Below are positions 50,344 through 59,849 of a DNA stretch of 64,000 nt, one piece after another; within the stretch, counting starts at the first letter, position 1; every line of letters starts with the position of its first letter. Source of the stretch: CAIQQQ01 sp040399685 (GTDB lineage: Bacteria; Pseudomonadota; Alphaproteobacteria; Acetobacterales; Acetobacteraceae); contig JBBART010000013.1 in assembly GCA_040399685.1 (NCBI GenBank), positions 62,001 through 126,000 of the forward strand, in the 5' to 3' direction. A program made the translations under genes and the position numbers. The notes beneath the pieces were generated by a model. It saw only the letters and a list, made by a program, of their open reading frames with translations. It did not search any database and had not been told where the DNA came from.

Positions 50344-51749
50344 TCGACTGGAAAGCGGGTGCTGGGTGGGAGGGTGGCGAGTTTCGTGCCGGACGTGATG
50401 TCGGCCAGCGGACGCACCCGGTCCATGTGGCCGCCAAGGGCCGCGTAATCCGCCAAAGGGAGGGTGAACTCGATGGGCGCCACCAGGGCCGGCGTCGGCA
50501 CGTGGCCGAAGCTGCCCTGCGGCATGGTGGCCACGTCCACCAGATAGGTGATGCCGCCGCCGGGCCAGACGAACACAGGAGCGCCGCCAGACGTGACGCG
50601 CGCCCGGCCGGTTTGCACCGCGCGGGTGAGCAGCACCGGGTTTTCGGTGGCGCCGGCGCGCAGCGAGCCGCCGGCGCCGGCCATGAACAGCACGCTGCAC
50701 AGCGCCGGTTCGCAGTTCTCGCCGATGCGCGCCACGGCGGCCTGGACGGCTTCGGGCATGTCGGCCGGGATCGGGTGCAGATCCGCATCGAGGATGAACC
50801 AGGCCGAATGCTCGCCGGTGGTGGACACCATCAGCAGGCGCAGGCCGGGCCATGCGGTCTTGGGGTCGATTCGTTCGATGATCTGCAACGGGTCGGTGAC
50901 GTCTGTTCCGCCCCAGCCGAGGCCGGGGTTGGCGACCTGGAAATAGCGGCCGGGCGTTGATTTGCGGCCGCGCACGCGAATGCCGGCAGGGCGCATGTCG
51001 AGGAAGCGGCCGGCCTGGTGTTCGCTCAGCACGCCGGTGATGTGGTCGTCCACCACGATCACCTCGTCGGCCAGATGCTGCCATTGCATGGCGAAGATGC
51101 CGATGGTGGCCGAGCCGCAGCCCACCCGCATGCGGGCCTCTGGCACGCCGTCGACGATGGGGGCGTGGCCGGACTGCACCACCACGCTGGCGCCGCCGTC
51201 GATGGTCAGCTCCACCGCCGCGCCGTTGGCGAGTTGGAGGAGGGTGTCGCATGTCACCACGCCCTCGCGCCTGGCGCCGCCGGTGAGGTGATGCACGCCG
51301 CCGAGGCTGAGCATCTGGCTGCCGTATTCGGCGGTGGTGACGTGGCCCACCGCCTCGCCCTGGGCGCGGACGGTGGCGGCCTCCGCGCCGAGATGGCGGT
51401 CGGTGTCGATCTTGATCTTGAGGCCGCAATAGCTGAACACGCCTTCGGACACGATGGTGACCATGTCCACGCCGTCGATCTCGCTGCCGACGATGAACGG
51501 GGCGGGTTTGTAGTCCGGATAGGTGGTGCCGGCGCCGATGGCTGTCACGAACAGGTCGCGCGAGGCGATGGGGTTGCCGGTCCAGTCGCCCTCGAACGGC
51601 ACCAGGGCGGGGGCGCGGGCGAGGATGACGTGCGGGTCCATTCGCGTCAGCACGCCGTCGATGTTGCCGTAGCGGTCGCACGCGCCGGTTTTGCCGGGGC
51701 GGATGCGGCAGAGGACGGGGCAGGCGTCGCAGGTGACGGGATCGGTCAT
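50340..51749 (-). CDS. 6-hydroxynicotinate reductase homologue
   Basis: The 469-residue protein resembles the ferredoxin-dependent 6-hydroxynicotinate reductase of nicotinate fermentation. It starts with a four-cysteine cluster motif (Cys7, Cys10, Cys14, Cys24 in CDACPVLCRIRPGKTGACD) suited to an iron-sulphur cluster. Conserved interior segments are DKLKI-like YCGLKIKIDTDRHLGAEAAT, RVGCGSATIGIFA and VVDDHITGVLSEHQAGRF. It would reduce the hydroxylated heterocycle made by the molybdenum hydroxylase. Assignment depends on memory of family members; direct substrate could be another hydroxylated pyridine or purine-like ring. Confidence 0.75.
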   Translation of the reverse strand: MTDPVTCDACPVLCRIRPGKTGACDRYGNIDGVLTRMDPHVILARAPALVPFEGDWTGNPIASRDLFVTAIGAGTTYPDYKPAPFIVGSEIDGVDMVTIVSEGVFSYCGLKIKIDTDRHLGAEAATVRAQGEAVGHVTTAEYGSQMLSLGGVHHLTGGARREGVVTCDTLLQLANGAAVELTIDGGASVVVQSGHAPIVDGVPEARMRVGCGSATIGIFAMQWQHLADEVIVVDDHITGVLSEHQAGRFLDMRPAGIRVRGRKSTPGRYFQVANPGLGWGGTDVTDPLQIIERIDPKTAWPGLRLLMVSTTGEHSAWFILDADLHPIPADMPEAVQAAVARIGENCEPALCSVLFMAGAGGSLRAGATENPVLLTRAVQTGRARVTSGGAPVFVWPGGGITYLVDVATMPQGSFGHVPTPALVAPIEFTLPLADYAALGGHMDRVRPLADITSGTKLATLPPSTRFPVE

Positions 51750-54403
51750 CGGGCCAGTGCCGCCAGCACGCGGTCAGGGGTGGCGGGGATGTGGGTGATG
51801 CGGGCGCCGGTGGCGTGCTCGATGGCGCCGAGGATGGCAGGCGCCGTGGCCACCAGGGCCGGTTCGCCCACGCCTTTGGCGCCGTAGGGGCCGAGCGGGT
51901 CGGCGCGTTCGATCAGGATGGTCTCGATGGGCGGCACGTCGCCGATGGTGGGGATGAGGTAGTCGTGCAGATTGTCGGTGCGGCCGGGGATGTAGTCCTC
52001 CATCAGCGCCAGGCCCAGGCCCTGGGCGATGCCGCCATGGATCTGGCCCTCGACCAGATCGGGGTTCACGGCGCGGCCCACATCATGGGCGGCCACGATC
52101 CGCAGGGCGTGGACGGTGCCGAGGGCGGTGTCGACCTCCACCAGCGCGCATTGCACGGCGAAGGCGAAGGAGGCGTAGGGGATGCCCTGGCCGTTCTCGT
52201 CCAGCACGGTGGTCGGCGGGTCGTAGCGGCCGTCCCCGCGCAGGACGAAGCCGTCTGAATCCAATGGGAAATCGTTTAGATTGAGGGTGTTCAGCCCCGC
52301 TCCGTTGCTGTGGCGATGGATCTCCGCGCGCAATGCCTCGCCTGCCAGACGGGCGGCGTTGCCGCTGACGAAGGTTTGCCGCGATGCGCTGGTTTTTCCG
52401 GCGTCGCGGGTGAAGTCGGTGTCGCCAGTCACGAGCGCCAAGGTTGAGACGGGAATGCCGATGGCATCGGCCGCGATCTGCGCCATGACCGTGTTCGAGC
52501 CCTGGCCGATATCGACGGCGCCGGACAGCAGCACGAACTGCCCATCCGGCCGCACGCCGGCCACCATCTCGGACGGGTTGGACATCGAGGTGTTGCCGAT
52601 GCCGTACCACATGCAGGCAATGCCGGCGCCGCGTCGCAGAGGTCCGGTTTGCGCCGCGTTGAACGCTTCGGCCTCGGCCCGCATGGCATGGAAGCGCGGC
52701 CTTATGGCGTCCAGGCATTCGGGCAAGGCAGCACCTTCGCCGAGGATCTGCCCGGTGGTGGTCATGCTGCCGACGCCCAGGGCGTTGATGCGCCTTATGG
52801 TCCAGGGATCGAGGCCAAGCTGGGCGGCCAGCGCATCCATCAGCGCCTCGCCGGCAATGGCGGCCTGGGGCACGCCGAAGCCGCGAAACGCGCCGGCGGG
52901 CGGGCCGTTGGTGTGAATCGCCGTGGTGGTGCAGAGCGCGTTGGGCACCCGATATGGCCCGGTGGCGTGCACCGGCACCCGGTTGGCGACGGTTGGCCCC
53001 CAGCTGGCATAGGCGCCGGTGTCGAAATCGCCGTGGAAGCGGAAGGCCAGCAGGCGGCCCTCGGCGTCGGCGGCGGCTTCGGCATGGATGCGGCTGGGGT
53101 GGCGCTTGGTGCTGGCCAGCATGCTCTCGCCGCGTGTTGCCACCATCCGGACGGGATGGCCGGTCAGCCAGGCGGCCACGCACAGCAACGGTTGCACGAA
53201 CAGATCCAGCTTGCCGCCGAAGCCGCCGCCGACCGCCGTGGGGATGACCCGAACGTCCTCAGGCTTCAGGCCCAGGATCAGGGCCAGTTCGTCGCGGTCC
53301 ATGTAAGGGGTCTGGGTGCAGGCGGTGATCTCGATGCGGTCGCCGACGCGGCGGGCGAATCCGGCCTCCGGTTCGATATAGGCGTGCTCGACGAAGCCGG
53401 TGCGCACGCTGATTTCAGCATGGGAAGCGGCCTGGGCAAAGCCGTCCGCCACATCGCCGCACGCCACGCGGCCGCGGCAGAGCACGTTGCCCGGGGCGTG
53501 GGGGTGCAGGTCGGCGCTGGACCCCGCGTTGTCCAATGTCACCGTGGGCAGGATGGTCCAGGTGATCGGCAGTGCTGCGATGTCGATGGCGGCCAGCGTG
53601 TCCGCATCGCCCACCAGGGCGATCACCGGGTCGCCGCGATGGCGGACATAGCCGGGGGCCAGAACGGTCTGGTCCTTGCCCGTGGGATAGATGCCGTAGA
53701 GGTTGTTGGGGATATCGGCTGCCGTCAGCACGCGGACGGGATGCAGCGTGGCCATGTCGCCCAGGGTGAATTCGGCGTGGGCGTGGGGGCTGCGGATGAC
53801 GCGCAGCGACAGGAACGCTTCGTCGGGCAGGGCGTCGGCGCCGAAGATCTCGGTGCCGTCCACGCGGGCCACGCCGTCCACCCGCGCCAGTCGTGCGCCG
53901 ACCGCAGCGCCGGCCGCGGGCGAAGGGGCGAATGGTTGCGGGGTTGCGTCCATCACCGCGTCGATGATCTTGCGATAGCCGGTGCAGCGGCACAGCACGC
54001 CGGCCAGGGCGGTGGTCACGTCCGCCTCGGTGGGGTGCGGGATGCGGGCCAGAAGATCGGTGGCGGCCACCAGCATGCCCGGCGTGCAGATGCCGCATTG
54101 CGCCGCGCCGTGGCGCAGGAACGCCTGTTGCAGGCCGGACAGCACGCCATCCACCGCCAGCCCCTCAACCGTGGTCAGGCGTCGCCCTTCCACGCGGGCG
54201 ACCGGCAGCAGGCAGGCGCAGAACTGGGCATCGTCCAGCAGCACGGTGCAGGCGCCACAATCGCCGGCGTTGCAGCCGATCTTGGTGCCGGTCAGCCCCA
54301 GATCGTCGCGCAGCACATCGGCAAGACGTTGCTGCGGGTCGGCCATCACCGAGGCCGGCGCGCCGTTCAGGGTGAAATCGATGCGAATCGAACTGCTCCT
54401 CAT
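51746..54403 (-). CDS. fused 2Fe-2S/molybdopterin xanthine-dehydrogenase-family hydroxylase
   Basis: The 885-residue protein joins an N-terminal 2Fe-2S domain to a molybdopterin catalytic domain. Cysteines 44, 49, 52 and 64 form the ferredoxin-type centre, and Cys103, Cys106, Cys138 and Cys140 form the second (CGICTPGM, CRCTGY). The catalytic glutamate lies in AKGVGEPALVATAPA near the C-terminus. AVGGGFGGKLDLFVQP and GAFRGFGVPQAAIAGE bind the cofactor. Related separate subunits are CoxS/CoxL, NdhSL and NicAB types. It would introduce an OH group next to a ring nitrogen. Confidence 0.9.
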   Translation of the reverse strand: MRSSSIRIDFTLNGAPASVMADPQQRLADVLRDDLGLTGTKIGCNAGDCGACTVLLDDAQFCACLLPVARVEGRRLTTVEGLAVDGVLSGLQQAFLRHGAAQCGICTPGMLVAATDLLARIPHPTEADVTTALAGVLCRCTGYRKIIDAVMDATPQPFAPSPAAGAAVGARLARVDGVARVDGTEIFGADALPDEAFLSLRVIRSPHAHAEFTLGDMATLHPVRVLTAADIPNNLYGIYPTGKDQTVLAPGYVRHRGDPVIALVGDADTLAAIDIAALPITWTILPTVTLDNAGSSADLHPHAPGNVLCRGRVACGDVADGFAQAASHAEISVRTGFVEHAYIEPEAGFARRVGDRIEITACTQTPYMDRDELALILGLKPEDVRVIPTAVGGGFGGKLDLFVQPLLCVAAWLTGHPVRMVATRGESMLASTKRHPSRIHAEAAADAEGRLLAFRFHGDFDTGAYASWGPTVANRVPVHATGPYRVPNALCTTTAIHTNGPPAGAFRGFGVPQAAIAGEALMDALAAQLGLDPWTIRRINALGVGSMTTTGQILGEGAALPECLDAIRPRFHAMRAEAEAFNAAQTGPLRRGAGIACMWYGIGNTSMSNPSEMVAGVRPDGQFVLLSGAVDIGQGSNTVMAQIAADAIGIPVSTLALVTGDTDFTRDAGKTSASRQTFVSGNAARLAGEALRAEIHRHSNGAGLNTLNLNDFPLDSDGFVLRGDGRYDPPTTVLDENGQGIPYASFAFAVQCALVEVDTALGTVHALRIVAAHDVGRAVNPDLVEGQIHGGIAQGLGLALMEDYIPGRTDNLHDYLIPTIGDVPPIETILIERADPLGPYGAKGVGEPALVATAPAILGAIEHATGARITHIPATPDRVLAALAR

Positions 54404-55245
54404 GCGGCCAGCGCCTCTGTTCGGCCAAGCTCGGCCACGGCCCGGCGCACCAGTTCCAACGCCGCCTTGCGCCGGTAATCGGCAGGCGCCCGCATATCGT
54501 CGATCGGCGTCAGGGCCGCGAGCAATGCCGGATCAATGATCGCCGAGCCGGGCTCTTGCCCGATCAATGACCCCGCAAGCTCCGGCAGCACCACGGCGCG
54601 CGGTCCGCAGGCGCCCACCGCCACACGGGCCGCCACGATTCGGCCCGCCTCCAGCCTGGCCCAGGCCGCGACCATGGCGATGGAAATCACCAGATAGGCG
54701 CGCGCACCCAGCTTCTCGAACGTGGCAACCCCGCCTGCATCCGGCACCAGCAGGCGAACGGCCAGTTCGTCCGGCCGCCGGCAGGTCTGGCGTGGCCCGA
54801 GGATGAAGTCGCCCAGCGGCACCACCCGAGTGCCGTGCAGGCTGGCCAGTTCCACCGATGCGTCCAGCGCCAGCAGGCACGGTATGCCGTCGGCGGCGGG
54901 GCTGGCGTTGCACAGATTTCCGATGAGGGTGCCCGCGTTCTGGATCTGCACGCCGCCCACCTGCCGTGCTGCCTGTTTCAGGCCGTCGAACTGCGCCGGC
55001 AGCGCTGCCGCCATCACATCTGACCAAGTGGCGAGGCAGGGGATGGACCATGACGCCCCGACTCGGCCGATCTCGCGCAGCCCGGGCATGCCCGAAATAT
55101 CGATCACATATTCGGCACGAGTCTGCGTGGCGCGCAGCGGGAAATGATCGGTGCCCCCGGCCAGCACGCAGACCGGCAGTGCTGACGGCGTTGCCAGCGC
55201 TTCCAGGGCCGCATCCAGCGTGGCAGGCCGTAGCGTTGAGTTCAT
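54400..55245 (-). CDS. FAD-binding subunit of molybdenum hydroxylase (CoxM type)
   Basis: The 281-residue protein supplies FAD to the hydroxylase. Flavin motifs are VLAGGTDHFPL near residue 28 and QIQNAGTLIGNLCNASPAADGIP near residue 102. The C-terminal CO_deh_flav_C part has DMRAPADYRRKAALELVRRA. It is the first gene of the operon and overlaps the fused large subunit by four bases. The upstream 160 bases hold the promoter region shared with the divergent small gene. Confidence 0.9.
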   Translation of the reverse strand: MNSTLRPATLDAALEALATPSALPVCVLAGGTDHFPLRATQTRAEYVIDISGMPGLREIGRVGASWSIPCLATWSDVMAAALPAQFDGLKQAARQVGGVQIQNAGTLIGNLCNASPAADGIPCLLALDASVELASLHGTRVVPLGDFILGPRQTCRRPDELAVRLLVPDAGGVATFEKLGARAYLVISIAMVAAWARLEAGRIVAARVAVGACGPRAVVLPELAGSLIGQEPGSAIIDPALLAALTPIDDMRAPADYRRKAALELVRRAVAELGRTEALAA

Positions 55246-55409
55246 CGCGTCATCCTTCGCAAGCGCAACAAGCCGTCACGCTCCGCCGGACTCGGTTCTC
55301 TGTCAACGACCGGATGCCTGCCCCGTGGGGGCAGGCGTTCCACTTCGCGGCGAACGGGTCTATACGGCTGGCGGCTTTATATTGCCGATGAAATTTCGAA
55401 GGTCCGTGA

Positions 55410-55823
55410 ATGTCCGATAGTCTTGATGATCGCCTTGGCAAGCAGAAGGCTGCTGGCTCGGCAAAGCAGGTTGCCTATCTGCAGGCAATGCGCGATCGCG
55501 TTGCGCGGGAAGACGCTGAACGCCTGGCCAATCGTATTCCCCGCGCCGAAGCCTACTTCGCTGAAATGAAAACCGCCATCGCCACCCGGATCGGGCAGCT
55601 TGCCCGCGCCAAGAAGGGCCAGCCTGGGCTTGAATCGCTGGTGCCGTTCCCGGTTTCCAACGAATTCGACGGCACCAAGGTCGAAGGCCGCGACGTCCGC
55701 CTGCCGGAAGACGCAGCCCATGCCGTTTGGCTGGCTTTCGTCGAATGGGGCAGCACCAACGGCCTTGCCGTGGACATGGTTGCCCTCGACAACGGCTTCG
55801 GGGTGCGCGTCTCCGTCGCCTGA
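55410..55823 (+). CDS. hypothetical protein
   Basis: I do not recognise this 137-residue protein. It starts MSDSLDDRLGKQKAAGSAKQ and is highly charged in the first half with a helical appearance (RDRVAREDAERLANRIPRAEAYF). The second half is more compact (LVPFPVSNEFDGTKVEGRDV, VWLAFVEWGSTNGLAVDMVA). It is divergent from the heterocycle operon. No signal peptide or membrane segment is seen. It may be a cytoplasmic accessory protein; there is no evidence of DNA binding. Confidence 0.6.
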   Translation: MSDSLDDRLGKQKAAGSAKQVAYLQAMRDRVAREDAERLANRIPRAEAYFAEMKTAIATRIGQLARAKKGQPGLESLVPFPVSNEFDGTKVEGRDVRLPEDAAHAVWLAFVEWGSTNGLAVDMVALDNGFGVRVSVA

Positions 55824-55913
55824 AGGCGTTATGTGACGGGCGGCTGGAACCCGGTTGCGGCGTTCTCCGTTGATCCGCTGATCGTGCACGCTGGTCATTG
55901 AGGTGAACGTCGC

Positions 55914-56813
55914 ATGCCTGTCTCAGTTGCGGCCACGGAACGGCTGCGTCGCGTGGTTGTTTTCGTCGAACACGTGCTGCAGCGGTTCATCGATGATCGC
56001 TGCCTCATGGGTGCGAGTGCGCTCAGCTACACCACCATCGTCTCGATGGTGCCGCTCACCGCGATCGTGCTGGTGGTGTTCTCCGGTTTCGCCCCGTTCA
56101 GCGGGGCGCGTGAGCGGCTGCTCGGGCTGATGTTGCGCAATTTCGCCCCCGATGTTGGCGACAGCGCTGTGGCCTGGTTCACCTCCGTCGCCGGCAACGC
56201 CGCCCAGACGACGGCCATCGGCGTGCTGGCTCTGGTGGTGACGGCGATCCTCCTGCTGGCCACCGTCGAAGAGCATCTGCACTTCATCTTTCGTGTCCAT
56301 CGCCAGCGCAGCTGGGGCCAGCGCGTGCTGGCCTATTGGACCGTGCTAACCCTGGGGCCGATCCTGCTTGGTGTCGCCCTGTCGGTTTCAGGGTCCATCG
56401 ATGCGGCTGTTCTGGCGTTGGGGCTGCAGCCGATCACCATCGGAACAACGGCGCAGGCATGGTCTGACGGGCTGGCCCATCTGGTGTCGCCGACAATGGA
56501 ATGGCTGGCCTTCATGCTGCTCTACCGCCTGATCCCGAACCGGCGCGTGCCCTGGCGGGCCTGTATGGTGGGCGCCGTGGTGGCGGCCTGCCTGCTGGAG
56601 GTGCTGAAGCTCGGCTTTTCGGTGTATATCGCCCGCATGTCATCTTACAGCGCGGTCTATGGGGCGCTGGCCGGCATCCCGATCGCGTTGTTGTGGATGT
56701 ATATTTTCTGGGCCGTTGTGCTGCTGGGCGCTGAAACGGCGGCGGGCCTGATCGAGCCATTGCTGGAGCTGGAGAACGCGGCCTTGCCGCCATCAGCGCC
56801 TGCGCCGCACTGA
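55914..56813 (+). CDS. YihY/BrkB-family inner membrane protein
   Basis: The 299-residue protein has about six membrane spans. The N-terminal DDRCLMGASALSYTTIVSMV and SSYSAVYGALAGIPIALLWMY blocks, with the ILLGAETAA-like VLLGAETAAGL segment, are the YihY hallmarks. The family is often called ribonuclease BN by old error; its function is unknown. An earlier GTG at 55903 exists but ATG 55914 gives a normal N-terminus. Confidence 0.88.
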   Translation: MPVSVAATERLRRVVVFVEHVLQRFIDDRCLMGASALSYTTIVSMVPLTAIVLVVFSGFAPFSGARERLLGLMLRNFAPDVGDSAVAWFTSVAGNAAQTTAIGVLALVVTAILLLATVEEHLHFIFRVHRQRSWGQRVLAYWTVLTLGPILLGVALSVSGSIDAAVLALGLQPITIGTTAQAWSDGLAHLVSPTMEWLAFMLLYRLIPNRRVPWRACMVGAVVAACLLEVLKLGFSVYIARMSSYSAVYGALAGIPIALLWMYIFWAVVLLGAETAAGLIEPLLELENAALPPSAPAPH

Positions 56814-56973
56814 GAGCGACCGCAACCCGTCAGACCAGAACATGATTTCTTCATGGGAACGACAGGCGCCCGGCACCGTTGTGCAACTGGCCAGCCTGGC
56901 GACGAGACCATAAATCGTCGTGACAGCGCCGTGGCCAACGCGCGTTAATGGATGCATACGCAAGGCGAGGCCT

Positions 56974-58074
56974 GTGACCGACACGCAAATCGTCACGTCT
57001 GAAACACCTGCGGGCCTTGAGATGCATGTCAGCGGCACGCTCGATCTGGCCGCCACATCCCGGCTTTGGAAAGACGTTGCCCGAACGGCCACGCAAGGCA
57101 AGGATCGGGCTTTGGCGATCAATCTCGCAGATCTCACGGGGTGTGATACCGCCGGCGCCACGATGCTGCTGTATGCCGCGCAGCTGCACGGCGGCGATGT
57201 CGCATTCCAGAACGCCGAGACCCGCGTGGCCGATGTGCTCGCGCTTGTAAAGGCTGCGGCCGCACCGCCACCGCCCCACAAGTCCGCGCCAGCCGCAACG
57301 TTGCGCGAGATACTGGACAAAGGTCTGTCCGCCGTCAGTGACGGTTTTGTCTATCTTGGTCAGGTGTGCGTCACGCTCATGCGCCTGCCGACCCATCTGA
57401 AAATGATGCGACCTGCCGATCTGCTGCGCCAGATGGACCAGGTGGGCGTGCAGGGCATCCCCCTCGTGCTGTTGCTGGGCGTGCTGATCGGGCTCATCCT
57501 GGCCTTTCAGTCGCTGGTGCCGATGAAGCGCTTCGGGGCCGATATCTATGTTGCCAATCTGGTGGCCCTGGGCCTCGTGCGTGAACTGGGCCCGTTGCTG
57601 ACGGCGGTGGTGCTGTCAGGCCGCAGCGGCTCGGCGTTTGCCGCTGAAATCGGCACCATGAAGGTCAATCAGGAACTGGATGCGATGGCCACCATGGGTA
57701 TCGACAGCATGACGATGCTGGTGCTGCCGCGCCTGATCGCCGCCGTTCTGGTGACGCCGATCCTGGCGGTGTTCATGGAACTGGCCGGGCTGTTCGGCAT
57801 GAGCCTGGTTCTGACGGCCAGCGGGGTGCCGATGGTTGTTGTGATCAATCAGGTGTCGGCGGCACTGGTGATGACTGATTTCTTCGGCGGTCTGTTCAAG
57901 GCCAGCCTGTTCGGCGCCGCGGTTGCTGCCATTGGCTGCAGAGCAGGGCTGGGCACCGGCGTTGGCCCCCGTGCGGTCGGCCTGTCAGCTACCAAGGCGG
58001 TGGTGGGCGGCATCGTCGCGTCTATCATATTGGACGGGATATTGGCTGTGCTGTTCTATCGGTTGGGGATTTAG
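56974..58074 (+). CDS. mlaE: STAS-domain MlaE-type ABC permease
   Basis: This is the membrane subunit of an Mla-like phospholipid transporter. The GTG at 56974 follows AGGCGAGG and gives 366 residues. An N-terminal STAS-like domain (about 1-95, LDLAATSRLWKDVARTATQG) precedes the MlaE domain: GIPLVLLLGVLIGLILAFQS, LVRELGPLLTAVVLSGRSGS and EIGTMKVNQELDAMATMGID. Joining STAS to MlaE in one chain is common in alphaproteobacteria. mlaF starts 3 bases after the stop. Confidence 0.92.
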   Translation: MTDTQIVTSETPAGLEMHVSGTLDLAATSRLWKDVARTATQGKDRALAINLADLTGCDTAGATMLLYAAQLHGGDVAFQNAETRVADVLALVKAAAAPPPPHKSAPAATLREILDKGLSAVSDGFVYLGQVCVTLMRLPTHLKMMRPADLLRQMDQVGVQGIPLVLLLGVLIGLILAFQSLVPMKRFGADIYVANLVALGLVRELGPLLTAVVLSGRSGSAFAAEIGTMKVNQELDAMATMGIDSMTMLVLPRLIAAVLVTPILAVFMELAGLFGMSLVLTASGVPMVVVINQVSAALVMTDFFGGLFKASLFGAAVAAIGCRAGLGTGVGPRAVGLSATKAVVGGIVASIILDGILAVLFYRLGI

Positions 58075-58077
58075 AGC

Positions 58078-58836
58078 ATGGCGCCCGCCGTCAAGGTCAC
58101 CGATCTTTCGCAAAGCTTTGGCACCCATGCGATCTACAGGCATGTGAACCTGGAGGTCGCACCGGGTGAGGTGTTTGTCATCCTCGGTGGCTCCGGCTGC
58201 GGAAAATCCACCCTGCTGCGCCAGATCGTGGGCCTGTTGCCGCCGAGCGAGGGGCGGGTGGAGGTGCTGGGTCAGAATATGTATGCTGGTGACCGATCGG
58301 TTCTGGCCCGCATCGGCGTGATGTTTCAATCTGGCGCCCTGTTCGGCTCGATGACGTTGCTGGAAAACGTCATGCTGCCTCTGGAGATGCAGTCGAACCT
58401 TCCGAAATCCGCCCGTGAGCAGGTGGCGCGCGTCAAGCTCGGCCTCGTCGGGCTGGCTGATTCCACCGACCTGATGCCAGCCGAGATTTCAGGCGGCATG
58501 GCCAAGCGCGCCGCCATCGCCCGCGCCATGGCGCTGGATCCGCCGATGCTGTTCCTTGATGAGCCATCGGCCGGGCTGGACCCCATTACCTCGGCCGGCC
58601 TCGACAACCTGATCCTCGATCTGCGCAAGCAACTCGGCATCACCTTCGTGGTGGTGACGCATGAATTGTCGTCAATTTTGGCCATCGCCGATCGCTGCAT
58701 CATGCTCGACAAGGCGGTCTGCGGGGCCATTGCGGTGGGCGACCCACGCAAGCTGCGCGATGAGAGCGACAACCCCACGGTGCGGGCCTTCTTCCGCCGC
58801 GAAATGCTGCCAGCAACGACAAGGGACGCGGCATGA
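58078..58836 (+). CDS. mlaF: Mla-type ABC transporter ATP-binding protein
   Basis: The 252-residue ATPase powers lipid transport. Walker A is LGGSGCGKSTLLRQI near residue 38, the signature is a MlaF-like EISGGMAKRAAIARAM, and Walker B is MLFLDEPSAGLDPITSA. The gene lies between mlaE and mlaD, overlapping the latter by four bases. Direction of lipid movement cannot be read from sequence. Confidence 0.93.
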   Translation: MAPAVKVTDLSQSFGTHAIYRHVNLEVAPGEVFVILGGSGCGKSTLLRQIVGLLPPSEGRVEVLGQNMYAGDRSVLARIGVMFQSGALFGSMTLLENVMLPLEMQSNLPKSAREQVARVKLGLVGLADSTDLMPAEISGGMAKRAAIARAMALDPPMLFLDEPSAGLDPITSAGLDNLILDLRKQLGITFVVVTHELSSILAIADRCIMLDKAVCGAIAVGDPRKLRDESDNPTVRAFFRREMLPATTRDAA

Positions 58837-59849
58837 TGACGGGCAGGCTGGTATATCTGCGGGTGGGGCTGCTGCTGTCGCTCGGGCTCGCGGCAATTGT
58901 TGGGATCGTGTTGTTTCTCAGCGGTTCCCAAACCAGCAACGGCTGGAAGTTCGAGAGTTATTTCAAGGAATCGGTCCAGGGGCTTGATGTGGGGGCGCCG
59001 GTGAAGTTTCGCGGCGTCACGCTCGGCCAGGTGACCGAAATCGCGCTGGCAACCGCGTCCTATCCGCTGAACCTGCCGGCGGATGTCCAAAGAAGCCAAT
59101 ATCAACTGGTGGTGGTGCGCCTGACGCTGGACCCGAAAAAGATGGGAAGTGTTTCAAAACGCGACGTGTTGGTCGCCACCGGCCTGCGTGCGCGCGTGGC
59201 CAGCCAGGGAATTACGGGACTGTCCTACATCGAGTTGGATATCGTGGACCCTGACAGATACCCGGTGACCGATGTGCCATGGACGCCGCGCGATGAAGTG
59301 ATCCCGTCCATGCCCAGCACCATCGCGCGGGTGCAGGACGCGGCGCAGGAATTGATGACCAAGTTGCAGACTGTTGATCTGACAGCCCTGAGCGGTTCGC
59401 TTCAGATGGTTCTGGATGATGTTCATACCCAACTCACCACGGGCGACATTCATGCCACCGCCCACGAGGCGCAGCAGCTGCTGCATGAACTGCGCAGCAC
59501 GGTGGACACGGCGAACCTGCCGGCCGTCATGGCTGATCTGAAAGCCACCTCCACCGCCCTGCGCGGTATGGTCGAGGGCAAGCCAACCCGGGACATGGTG
59601 GCAGCGTTCACCAAGGCGGCCGATCGCCTTTCGGACGCGTCCGCCCGCCTGCAACCTTTGATCGTGTCCATGCAGGCCGCGGTCAGGCGTGCGGATGACG
59701 GCGTTGGCGATTTGCAGCACGAACTTGTGCCCATGCTGCGCGATGCCAAGGCGGCGGCTGCCAATCTACGCGAAACCAGCGAGACGTTGCGCCGCAACCC
59801 GTCATCGTTGCTGCTGGGCGCACCGCCGCCAAGGGAGCCTGGCCGATGA
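58833..59849 (+). CDS. mlaD: MCE-domain lipid-binding protein (MlaD type)
   Basis: The 338-residue periplasmic protein has an N-terminal anchor (LYLRVGLLLSLGLAAIVGIVLFL-like segment around residues 5-28), an MCE domain beginning SYFKESVQGLDVGAPVKFRG and a long helical C-terminal half rich in Ala, Gln and Leu with coiled-coil character. MCE hexamers form lipid tunnels. Start could be either of two adjacent ATG codons. The stop overlaps the lipoprotein gene. Confidence 0.9.
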   Translation: MMTGRLVYLRVGLLLSLGLAAIVGIVLFLSGSQTSNGWKFESYFKESVQGLDVGAPVKFRGVTLGQVTEIALATASYPLNLPADVQRSQYQLVVVRLTLDPKKMGSVSKRDVLVATGLRARVASQGITGLSYIELDIVDPDRYPVTDVPWTPRDEVIPSMPSTIARVQDAAQELMTKLQTVDLTALSGSLQMVLDDVHTQLTTGDIHATAHEAQQLLHELRSTVDTANLPAVMADLKATSTALRGMVEGKPTRDMVAAFTKAADRLSDASARLQPLIVSMQAAVRRADDGVGDLQHELVPMLRDAKAAAANLRETSETLRRNPSSLLLGAPPPREPGR

